Assembly (NCBI GenBank): GCA_017434685.1
Contig: JAFREV010000182.1
Coordinates: 1-7,606, forward strand
Length of the DNA: 7,606 bases
DNA from: Mogibacterium sp.
Lineage (GTDB): Bacteria > Bacillota > Clostridia > Peptostreptococcales > Anaerovoracaceae
Reading direction: 5' to 3'
Of this stretch, positions 1-5,354 are shown piece after piece (position 1 is the first letter of the stretch; every line of letters starts with the position of its first letter). Position numbers and translations under genes: made by a program. Under the pieces are notes generated by a model that saw only the letters and a program-made list of their open reading frames with translations, searched no databases and was not told where the DNA came from.

Positions 1-575
1 ACGGATACAACTATCATCACGGCACGATCATGATGGAGGTGAATCCGGACGACATGACGCGCTACCTGAACGTGCCGGATTCAAAGCTAAGGAGCAAGGG
101 CGTTGCATCAGTCCGCTCACGCGTTACCAATCTGTGTGAACATATAAAGGACGAAAGACTTAAAACTGCGGGGCTTGCCGTTCAGATAGAGGCCATGAAA
201 AACATGCTGGTGCTCGCCGCCGAAAAGGTTTGCGGAGCGGAAGCCATGACGATTGGAGCCCCGGATATACCGCAGGAACTGAAGGACAAATACTCCTCGG
301 AAGAATGGAGGCTCGGAACGAGGATTCCGTTCGAAAAGGACATTATCCACAGATTTGACTGGGGAGAGGTCGAGGCCCAGCTCGCAATGAAGGGCGAATA
401 CATAGAAGACGTAAAGCTTTATTCTGATTCGCTCGAGACCGATGTCTTCGCTGTAGTGGAAGACATGCTGAGGGGCTGCAAATATGATGCATCCGAGATT
501 GCGTCTCTCAAAGTGCCCGTTGGGGCATCCGCAACAGCCAATGAGATAATAAGGATGATCGCATCATCGATATAA
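1..575 (+). CDS. lplA: Lipoate-protein ligase A, C-terminal part (5' end outside window)
   Basis: Cytoplasmic enzyme that activates free lipoate with ATP and attaches it to a lysine of lipoyl domains such as GcvH. The reading frame is open from base 3, giving 190 codons before TAA at 573-575; the in-frame ATG at 30 is internal. The visible part starts at the end of the catalytic domain (YNYHHGTIM, then SKGVASVRSRVTNL, the conserved block after the active site). It continues into the C-terminal accessory domain, where WRLGTRIPF and RFDWGEVEAQLAMKGEYIED match the usual W-x-x-G and FDWG-x(n)-G-x-I pattern. Full-length LplA is about 330 residues, so roughly 140 N-terminal residues, including the lipoate-binding loop, are missing. 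The neighbouring gcvH encodes its obvious substrate, but the two genes converge rather than sharing an operon. A purely octanoyl-transferring paralogue is possible but less likely, because the accessory domain is present. Confidence 0.9.
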   Translation, partial: GYNYHHGTIMMEVNPDDMTRYLNVPDSKLRSKGVASVRSRVTNLCEHIKDERLKTAGLAVQIEAMKNMLVLAAEKVCGAEAMTIGAPDIPQELKDKYSSEEWRLGTRIPFEKDIIHRFDWGEVEAQLAMKGEYIEDVKLYSDSLETDVFAVVEDMLRGCKYDASEIASLKVPVGASATANEIIRMIASSI

Positions 576-580
576 TAATA

Positions 581-612
581 AGAGGGTCGCTGTTATGCGA
601 TCCTCTTCATTT
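581..612 (+). terminator. Probable terminator of lplA
   Basis: AGAGGGTCGC (581-590) pairs with GCGATCCTCT (597-606) around a six-base loop, giving ten pairs with one G-U wobble. The following TCATTTATT is only weakly T-rich. The hairpin begins six bases after the lplA stop codon and is the only candidate for ending that transcript. Confidence 0.6.
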
Positions 613-651
613 ATTAGCTGTATGCAGTTTCGGGTAATTGAGACATAAGTT

Positions 652-680
652 AAAAGGGAGGGAGCATGTGCTCCCTCCCT
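652..680 (-). terminator. Rho-independent terminator of the gcv cluster
   Basis: AGGGAGGGAGC (655-665) and GCTCCCTCCCT (670-680) form a perfect 11-bp stem with a four-base loop. On the minus strand the stem is followed by TTTTAACTT (AAAA at 652-655 on the plus strand). There is no T tract on the plus-strand side, so it acts for leftward transcription. It lies 43 bases past the gcvPB stop codon. Confidence 0.85.
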
Positions 681-722
681 ATGGACATTGTCATGAGAAT
701 AATCTCTGAAAGACCGTTGCCA

Positions 723-2144
723 TTAATCGAATGTGTACCTCAGGTGTGGCTCACGTGCCGCCTTGGTATCGTCGAGTCTCAGTACCGGTGTGGTCTGAGG
801 TGCCTGCTGTACGCTATCAGGCGCATTGAAGATCTTGTCGTAGATCTCGCGGAATGCCTGGATGGCCTCGTCGAGGGTTTCCTTTGTCTCCGTCTCGGTA
901 GGCTCTATCATGAGTGCCTCGTGGACGATGAGAGGGAAGTAGATTGTTGGCGGATGGATGCCGTAGTCGAGGAGTGCCTTGGCTACGTCCAGAGCCGATA
1001 CATGAGTCTTTCTGTAAATCGGATCCATGCCGATTACGAACTCGTGCATGCAGGTCGTATCGAATGCGATAGGATAGATATCCTTGAGTTTTTCCTGCAT
1101 GTAGTTCGCATTCAGAACTGCGTTCTGTGCGAGAGTTGCCACGTCCTTACCAATCGTCAGCAGGTATGTGTATGCCTTGACGTTTACGAGGAAGTTGCCA
1201 TAGAAACCGGTCATGTTACCGATGGATTTCTCGGCTCTCTTATACTCTTTGCCGTCCTTGCATGTAAGTCCCGGTGCGAATGGTGCCAGGAAGTCTTTGT
1301 ATGCACAAGGACCGGATCCCGGACCGCCGCCGCCGTGAGGTGTCGAGAATGTCTTGTGCAGGTTCATGTGGATTACGTCGAATCCGATGTCTGCAGGACG
1401 TACGATACCGATTACGGCGTTGAGGTTAGCACCGTCGTAGTAGCAGAGACCGCCTGCCTCGTGTACAAGCTTTGTGATCTCCATGATATTAGGGTCGAAG
1501 AGACCTACCGTGTTAGGGTTGGTCAGCATCAGACCTGCAGTCTTAGGTCCGAGGTGGGCCTTGAGATCGTCGAGGTCTACGGTGCCGTTTTCATTGGACT
1601 TAATCGTTACTGATTTGTAGCCTGCCATCGTAGCCGATGCAGGGTTTGTGCCGTGAGCGGCGTCCGGTACGAGAATCTCGTTTCTCTCAGCTTCGCCTCT
1701 GTCATGGTGATAAGCCTTGATCAGGAGAAGTCCGGTGAACTCGCCGTGTGCTCCGGCTGCAGGTGAGAATGTAACACCGTCCATGCCCGTAATCTCGCAG
1801 AGGAACTCTTCGAGTTCTGTAATGAGTTCGTTGGCGCCCTGTACTGTGTGTGCAGGCTGGAGCGGATGAAGTTTGGCAAATCCCGGAAGATTGGCCATCT
1901 TCTCGTTAATTCTCGGGTTGTGCTTCATGGTGCAGGAGCCGAGAGGGTAGAAACCGTCGTTAACTCCGTGCGCTCTCTTAGCAAGTGCGGTGTAGTGTCT
2001 TCCCATCTCGTTTTCGGAGATCTCAGGGAGGTTTACTTTAGCCTTGCGAAGCATATCTTTCTTTGGCAGTTTTTCAGGTACATCACATGCCGGGAAGATA
2101 TCTTGTCCTCTACCAGGAATGCTCTTTTCAAATATTAATTTCAT
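723..2144 (-). CDS. gcvPB: Glycine dehydrogenase (decarboxylating) subunit 2, P-protein beta
   Basis: PLP-dependent half of the glycine cleavage P-protein, working with GcvPA in the cytoplasm. It decarboxylates glycine and passes the aminomethyl group to the lipoyl arm of GcvH. At 473 residues it is near the usual length (about 480-490). Visible family features are YPLGSCTMKHNPRIN (66-80), DAAHGTNPASATM (161-173), YYDGANLNAV (235-244) and the PLP-lysine motif HMNLHKTFSTPHGGGGPG, with the Schiff-base lysine at 264. The ATG at 2144 starts two bases beyond the last base of the gcvPA stop codon, so one base separates the genes. A full-strength Shine-Dalgarno sequence sits inside the gcvPA end. 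This arrangement suggests translational coupling and equal amounts of the two subunits. The stop is TAA at 723-725, followed by the cluster terminator. Confidence 0.97.
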   Translation of the reverse strand: MKLIFEKSIPGRGQDIFPACDVPEKLPKKDMLRKAKVNLPEISENEMGRHYTALAKRAHGVNDGFYPLGSCTMKHNPRINEKMANLPGFAKLHPLQPAHTVQGANELITELEEFLCEITGMDGVTFSPAAGAHGEFTGLLLIKAYHHDRGEAERNEILVPDAAHGTNPASATMAGYKSVTIKSNENGTVDLDDLKAHLGPKTAGLMLTNPNTVGLFDPNIMEITKLVHEAGGLCYYDGANLNAVIGIVRPADIGFDVIHMNLHKTFSTPHGGGGPGSGPCAYKDFLAPFAPGLTCKDGKEYKRAEKSIGNMTGFYGNFLVNVKAYTYLLTIGKDVATLAQNAVLNANYMQEKLKDIYPIAFDTTCMHEFVIGMDPIYRKTHVSALDVAKALLDYGIHPPTIYFPLIVHEALMIEPTETETKETLDEAIQAFREIYDKIFNAPDSVQQAPQTTPVLRLDDTKAAREPHLRYTFD

Positions 2145-2145
2145 A

Positions 2146-3486
2146 TTAGAACACCTCCTTTGCGACAGCTATGACTTCATCGATATCTTCTTTAGTGTTG
2201 AGCTCTGTGCAGCACCAAAGGATGCAGTCTTCTTTTGCATCTTCGCAGCCGCAGCAGCTGAACTTGAGTCCGCCGAGGATGCCTTTATCCTCGAGAGCTT
2301 TGAGCAGTTTGTCTGCATCAGGGCATGTGGTTGCGAATTCGTTCCAGAACTCACCTTCAAAGCAGAGCTTCATGCCGATCTTATCCAGTTCCTCAGCCAT
2401 GTAGTGAGCTTTGGATGAGCAGAGCTTGGCTACATCTTCGAAGCCCTTAGGGCCGATAGTCGAGAGATAGATGCCTGCTCTGAGTGCGCACCATGCTTCG
2501 TTGGAGCAAACATTGGAGCTTGCTTTTTCACGACGGATGTGCTGCTCTCTGGCCTGGATAGTGAGTACGAATCCTCTTTCGCCTCTGGTGTCTACTGTTT
2601 CACCGATGAGACGACCCGGAATCGAGCGCATATTCTCTTCTTTTGTTGAAAGGAAGCCGAGGTACGGTCCGCCGAACTCGAGTCCGAGTCCGAGAGGCTG
2701 TCCTTCACCAACTGCGATGTCTGCGCCGATCTCTCCCGGATTCTTGAGAAGTCCGAGTGCGAGCGGCTGGCAATACATGATGAATTTAGCTCCTGCGCCC
2801 TGAGTGATCTTGCAGAGCTCCTCTGCGTCTTCGACAACTCCGAAGAAGTTAGGATACTGCATGAGGAAGCAGGCTGCTTCGTCGTCTGCCTCGAGGGCTT
2901 TTTTGAGAGCGTCTTTGTCGGTAACTCCGTCCTTTGCAGGAATGAGCTCGACTTTGTTCTCTCTTCCGAATGAATATGTCTTGATAACTTCGAGTATTCT
3001 TTCGTCGATTGCACCGGATACATAGATCGTGCTGTGCTTGCGGTCCTTGCACATCCAGCATGCCTCTGCGGCAGCTGATGCTCCGTCATAGAGAGAAGCA
3101 TTTGCGATGTCCATGCCCGTAATCTCTGCGATCATGGTCTGGTACTCGAATATCGACTGGAGAATACCCTGGCTGATCTCAGCCTGATATGGCGTATATG
3201 CCGTAAGGAATTCTTCTTTGTTAGCGATAGCGTCTACAGCGGACGGTACATAATGGTTGTATGCGCCGGCGCCGCGGAAGATCGAGCGGAATACGACGTT
3301 CTTGTTGGCAAGTCCCTGAACTTTGCGATCGACTTCGATCTCGCTAAGGCCTTCGGGGAGTTTGAGCTCGCCTTTGACCTTGGCAGCATCAGGGATGACT
3401 TTGAACAGATCATCGAAATCCTTATATCCGATCTCCTTGAGCATTTTTATTTGCTCTTCCTTGGTGTTAGGAATAAAAGTGCCCAA
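2146..3486 (-). CDS. gcvPA: Glycine dehydrogenase (decarboxylating) subunit 1, P-protein alpha
   Basis: Partner subunit of GcvPB in the split P-protein of glycine cleavage. The 446 residues match the usual length (about 445-450). Family features include the N-terminal FIPNTKEEQIKMLKEIG, RGAGAYNHYVPSAVDAI (71-87), AYTPYQAEISQG (96-107), SLYDGASAAAEA (131-142), GEGQPLGLGLEFGGPYLG (260-277) and the QAREQHIRREKASSN block (311-325). This subunit lacks the PLP lysine, as expected. The start codon is TTG at 3486-3484, chosen because AGGAGG lies seven bases upstream and because residue 2 onward aligns with the family N-terminus. The protein is cysteine-rich: C411, C412, C414, C421, C425 and C426 fall within 16 residues near the C-terminus. 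It lies downstream of gcvH, separated by 90 bases that contain a terminator-like hairpin. Confidence 0.96.
   Translation of the reverse strand: MGTFIPNTKEEQIKMLKEIGYKDFDDLFKVIPDAAKVKGELKLPEGLSEIEVDRKVQGLANKNVVFRSIFRGAGAYNHYVPSAVDAIANKEEFLTAYTPYQAEISQGILQSIFEYQTMIAEITGMDIANASLYDGASAAAEACWMCKDRKHSTIYVSGAIDERILEVIKTYSFGRENKVELIPAKDGVTDKDALKKALEADDEAACFLMQYPNFFGVVEDAEELCKITQGAGAKFIMYCQPLALGLLKNPGEIGADIAVGEGQPLGLGLEFGGPYLGFLSTKEENMRSIPGRLIGETVDTRGERGFVLTIQAREQHIRREKASSNVCSNEAWCALRAGIYLSTIGPKGFEDVAKLCSSKAHYMAEELDKIGMKLCFEGEFWNEFATTCPDADKLLKALEDKGILGGLKFSCCGCEDAKEDCILWCCTELNTKEDIDEVIAVAKEVF
2151..2160 (-). promoter_or_regulatory. Ribosome binding site of gcvPB inside gcvPA
   Basis: On the minus strand AAGGAGGTGT is almost fully complementary to the 16S 3' end and lies just upstream of the gcvPB ATG. 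The same bases encode Lys-Glu-Val near the GcvPA C-terminus, so the site is embedded in coding sequence. Confidence 0.85.
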
Positions 3487-3493
3487 TTTGATT

Positions 3494-3499
3494 CCTCCT
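3494..3499 (-). promoter_or_regulatory. Ribosome binding site that fixes the TTG start of gcvPA
   Basis: The minus strand reads AGGAGG, then AATCAAA, then TTG. The seven-base spacing is optimal, no ATG or GTG lies at a comparable distance, and the encoded N-terminus matches the GcvPA family from the first residues. Confidence 0.85.
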
Positions 3500-3511
3500 G
3501 TTCTTTAGATT

Positions 3512-3543
3512 AAAAAAGGGGCGTCGCGTGATTGCGGCGCCCC
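3512..3543 (-). terminator. Intra-operon terminator or attenuator between gcvH and gcvPA
   Basis: On the minus strand GGGGCGCCGC (3543-3534) pairs with GCGACGCCCC (3527-3518) around a six-base loop, with one C-A mismatch, followed directly by six Ts (3517-3512). It is GC-rich with a good U tract and looks like a functional intrinsic terminator. It sits 33 bases after the gcvH stop and 25 bases before the gcvPA start. I see no convincing promoter between it and gcvPA, so gcvPA/gcvPB expression probably depends on read-through. Confidence 0.8.
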
Positions 3544-3576
3544 GCGTCAGTCAGCTTTTTAGCTTCTTCGCAGAAC

Positions 3577-3945
3577 CTATCCTCTGTAAGCGTCGTATTC
3601 GTCTGCAGTGAGCAGTTCAACTTCTTCACTGACATTGCCGACCTTCACAAACCATGAGCCGTAAGGATCGCTGTTAATCAGTGATGCGTCATCGAGAAGC
3701 TCTTCGTTAACTTCCAGAACAACACCGGAAATAGGCGAAATAACATCAGCAACTGCTTTTACGGATTCAACATCACCCAAAGCCTCGCCTGCGATTACTT
3801 CGTCATCAACCTCAGGGAGGTTTACGAATACGAGGTCGCCGAGCTCACTCTGAGCATAATCTGTGATACCTACATAAACGGCATCTCCGTCGTAGCGAAC
3901 CCATTCATCGTCTCTGCTGTACTTCAGTTCTTTTGGATCAATCAT
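3577..3945 (-). CDS. gcvH: Glycine cleavage system H protein (lipoyl carrier)
   Basis: Small soluble carrier whose lipoyl arm takes the aminomethyl group from the P-protein and presents it to the T-protein. The 122 residues are close to the usual 125-130. The lipoyl-attachment motif GDVESVKAVADVISPISG places the modified lysine at 63. Other family features are the N-terminal KYSRDDEWVR, VGITDYAQSELGDLVFVNLPEV (25-46) and LINSDPYGSWFVKV (89-102). The frame stays open upstream to an ATG at 3984. I chose the ATG at 3945 because TAAGGAGA lies just upstream of it and the 13 extra residues have no counterpart in the family. The stop is TAG. It is the first gene of the leftward gcv cluster, and LplA encoded at the other end of the cluster is its likely modifying enzyme. 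Confidence 0.96.
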   Translation of the reverse strand: MIDPKELKYSRDDEWVRYDGDAVYVGITDYAQSELGDLVFVNLPEVDDEVIAGEALGDVESVKAVADVISPISGVVLEVNEELLDDASLINSDPYGSWFVKVGNVSEEVELLTADEYDAYRG

Positions 3946-3954
3946 TGTTCTAAT

Positions 3955-3960
3955 CTCCTT
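3955..3960 (-). promoter_or_regulatory. Ribosome binding site that fixes the gcvH start
   Basis: The minus strand reads AAGGAG, then nine bases, then the ATG at 3945. The longer in-frame start at 3984 has no such site in front of it. Confidence 0.8.
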
Positions 3961-3979
3961 ACATATCGTGTAAAAAAAT

Positions 3980-3998
3980 AACATATTGATGATGTGTT
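3980..3998. promoter_or_regulatory. Imperfect inverted repeat over the gcvH transcription start, possible operator
   Basis: AACATATTGATGATGTGTT has outer half-sites AACA-y-AT and AT-r-TGTT, with 6 of 9 positions matching between arms. It covers the predicted gcvH start point near 3993, just downstream of the -10 box, where a repressor would block initiation. The sequence is AT-rich, so chance is a real alternative. Confidence 0.3.
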
Positions 3999-3999
3999 A

Positions 4000-4029
4000 A
4001 TAATAGCATTCGACGGTTGAGTGTAGCAA
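4000..4029 (-). promoter_or_regulatory. Promoter of gcvH (leftward)
   Basis: Minus-strand TTGCTA (4029-4024) serves as the -35 box and TATTAT (4005-4000) as the -10 box, with an 18-bp spacer. TGC precedes the -10 box, giving an extended -10 element. The start point would be near 3993, leaving a leader of about 48 bases before the gcvH ATG. Confidence 0.65.
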
Positions 4030-4045
4030 GTAAGATTGATAGAAT
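4017..4045 (+). promoter_or_regulatory. Promoter of the CvpA-family gene (rightward)
   Basis: TTGAGT (4017-4022) and TAGAAT (4040-4045) are separated by 17 bp, and TGA before the -10 box makes it extended. The predicted start point is about 4052, the first base of the GTG start codon. The footprint overlaps that of the gcvH promoter between 4017 and 4029. Confidence 0.7.
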
Positions 4046-4051
4046 AATTGC

Positions 4052-4702
4052 GTGAAAATTGAATGGTGGATGCTGGACGGAATACTATGCGTTATCGTGC
4101 TCCTCTCTGCGCTGATCGGAGCGAAGAAAGGTCTTGGAGATACGATATTGAGACTGCTGGGACTCGTAGGAGGCCTGGCACTTGCAATGCTTTACGGCAA
4201 AGATGTATCGGAGTATCTTCTGAAGACACCGTTCAGGGACACCGTATACAAGAGAGTGTTTGAAATTATCCGACCGGAGCAGGACAATTACTCAAAGAGC
4301 CTGCCGGGCTTTATTGGAGAAGTGGCAGATAATGCAGCCGATAAAATTGCGGCGGAAACCTCGGCGAGAATCACCGAGGCATTGATGGGTATCATAGCCT
4401 TCGTGCTGGTGGTAATCGCTGTCTGGCTTGCAGCATACATAATAAGGATGCTCTTAAGACGCGGACGCAAGAGCTCCGTGATTATAGGCGGCACGGACAG
4501 CATACTCGGTCTTTCGCTGGGAATAGTGAAGGGAGTTATCATAGCATGTCTCTTCGTCGCAGCATTGGTGCCGGGAATTACGCTCTTTGCTCCGGCTAAG
4601 GTTACTGAGGTTATAGCGGCTATGCAGGATTCATATCTGACCAAACTCATCTACGAAATCAACCCGCTGTTGGTAGCGCTGAAAAAAGTCATAGGGATTT
4701 AA
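4052..4702 (+). CDS. CvpA-family integral membrane protein
   Basis: Small polytopic inner-membrane protein of 216 residues. The layout matches the CvpA (colicin V production) family: hydrophobic segments at about 8-24, 31-48, 109-134 and 151-174, and a soluble stretch between the second and third. Supporting details are the N-terminal LLSALIGAKKG (17-27), which resembles the family's L-x-x-x-x-G-y-r-r-G turn, and the GTDSILGLSLGIVKGVI block (147-163) preceding the last segment. The molecular function of the family in Firmicutes is not established. The annotated start is GTG. No Shine-Dalgarno sequence precedes it, and the promoter predicts a transcript beginning at this codon. The ATG at 4070 (residue 7) is an alternative that also gives a plausible N-terminus. 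The gene is divergent from gcvH and is followed by a terminator before tadA. Confidence 0.8.
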   Translation: MKIEWWMLDGILCVIVLLSALIGAKKGLGDTILRLLGLVGGLALAMLYGKDVSEYLLKTPFRDTVYKRVFEIIRPEQDNYSKSLPGFIGEVADNAADKIAAETSARITEALMGIIAFVLVVIAVWLAAYIIRMLLRRGRKSSVIIGGTDSILGLSLGIVKGVIIACLFVAALVPGITLFAPAKVTEVIAAMQDSYLTKLIYEINPLLVALKKVIGI

Positions 4703-4766
4703 TTCGCCGACAGTTCTGAAGGACATATTGGCGAGGATAATAAATGAGCCTCAGAGTGTAGGTTTA

Positions 4767-4788
4767 AGCACGGAGAGTGCTCTTTTTT
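4767..4788 (+). terminator. Probable terminator after the CvpA-family gene
   Basis: AGCAC (4767-4771) and GTGCT (4777-4781) form a short five-pair stem, followed by C and six Ts (4783-4788). The U tract is good but the stem is short, so termination may be partial. Confidence 0.6.
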
Positions 4789-4789
4789 A

Positions 4790-4819
4790 TTGAATTGTAA
4801 AGCCCCATTGTGATACAAT
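4790..4819 (+). promoter_or_regulatory. Promoter of tadA
   Basis: TTGAAT (4790-4795) and TACAAT (4814-4819) are separated by 18 bp, with TGA in front of the -10 box. Only nine bases separate the -10 box from the tadA ATG, so the start point would fall at about 4826 and leave a leader of roughly three bases. The -35 box begins two bases after the T run of the preceding terminator. Confidence 0.65.
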
Positions 4820-4828
4820 ACCTGCGCT

Positions 4829-5302
4829 ATGGTTTTTGACGGAATTGTATGCGCAAATGAAGATGAACGCTATATGTTCGAGGCTTTAAAGGAAGCTTCC
4901 GAGGCGGCCGAAGCGGGCGAGGTGCCCGTCGGTGCCGTTATTGTAAAAGACGGGCAGCTCATCGCGCGTGCACACAATATGGTCGAAGGCGCGAGGAGCT
5001 CTCAGGCTCACGCCGAGATGCTCGCCCTGGCTGAGGCCGAAGAAAAACTCGGCAGCAAATGGCTCACCGGTGCGACGATGTACGTCACGCTCGAGCCCTG
5101 CAGCATGTGCGCAGGCGCCATGGTGCTTGCCAGAATGGACCGCTTGGTAATAGGAGCGAACGACCCTAAGACAGGAGCCTGCGGCTCGCTGTTTAACATA
5201 GCGGCCAATGAAAAACTAAATCACAGAATAGAGATAACGCGTGGTGTACTCGAATACGAGTGCAGCACTCTCCTGAAAGATTTTTTCAAAGCCAGGAGAT
5301 AG
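4829..5302 (+). CDS. tadA: tRNA-specific adenosine deaminase
   Basis: Zinc enzyme that converts the wobble adenosine 34 to inosine in tRNA-Arg(ACG), an essential decoding step in most bacteria. At 157 residues it has the usual length. The cytidine/deoxycytidylate deaminase fold is clear: GEVPVGAVIVKDG (30-42), HAE (His61 zinc ligand, Glu63 proton shuttle) and LEPCSMCAGAMVLAR (88-102, with Cys91 and Cys94 as the remaining zinc ligands). GANDPKTGACGSLFN (109-123) is typical of TadA rather than of guanine or cytosine deaminases. The N-terminus is about ten residues longer than usual before the DERYMFEAL segment. No other ATG, GTG or TTG start lies between, so ATG 4829 is kept even though it lacks a Shine-Dalgarno sequence. 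No terminator follows, so the next gene may be co-transcribed. Confidence 0.95.
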   Translation: MVFDGIVCANEDERYMFEALKEASEAAEAGEVPVGAVIVKDGQLIARAHNMVEGARSSQAHAEMLALAEAEEKLGSKWLTGATMYVTLEPCSMCAGAMVLARMDRLVIGANDPKTGACGSLFNIAANEKLNHRIEITRGVLEYECSTLLKDFFKARR

Positions 5303-5341
5303 AAAGACACAGCGCATTATGCGTTACATACATAAACGGAC

Positions 5342-5346
5342 GGAGG
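5342..5346 (+). promoter_or_regulatory. Ribosome binding site of the Ig-like membrane protein gene
   Basis: GGAGG lies eight bases before the ATG at 5355. It contrasts with the flanking genes tadA and ispE, which have no such site. Confidence 0.75.
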
Positions 5347-5354
5347 AACACTAA

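Noticed and set aside
554..568. GATGAT-CGC-ATCATC hairpin at the end of lplA
   Set aside because: It lies within the last codons and has no T tract. The hairpin at 581-606 is the better terminator candidate.
666..1613. 315-codon open frame on the plus strand, antisense to gcvPB
   Set aside because: It begins inside the gcv terminator hairpin and its product is rich in Val, Arg and Cys with no recognisable motif. The opposite strand is an unambiguous gcvPB, so this is a coding-bias shadow.
2592..3101. 169-codon open frame in another minus-strand frame of gcvPA
   Set aside because: Ser/Arg-rich translation typical of a shifted frame. There is no ribosome site, and it overlaps a well-supported gene.
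3946..3984. Thirteen-codon upstream extension of gcvH to an ATG at 3984
   Set aside because: The extension has no family counterpart, and the good ribosome site points to ATG 3945.
4705..4737. TCGCC/GGCGA inverted repeat after the CvpA-family gene
   Set aside because: Only five pairs around a loop of over 20 bases and no T tract, so it is not a convincing terminator or RNA element.
4744..4761. Five-codon ORF (MSLRV) ahead of the terminator upstream of tadA, considered as a leader peptide
   Set aside because: A GAGG-like site precedes it, but it is very short, has no run of regulatory codons, and precedes a separate tadA promoter. Chance is enough to explain it.
5311..5325. Small hairpin AGCGCA-TTA-TGCGTT after tadA
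   Set aside because: The stem is short with one wobble pair and no T run follows, so I do not call a terminator. tadA and the next gene may be co-transcribed.
5303..5354. SRP RNA gene expected near tadA in many Firmicutes
   Set aside because: The gap is only 52 bases and shows no SRP RNA-like sequence, so the RNA gene must be elsewhere.
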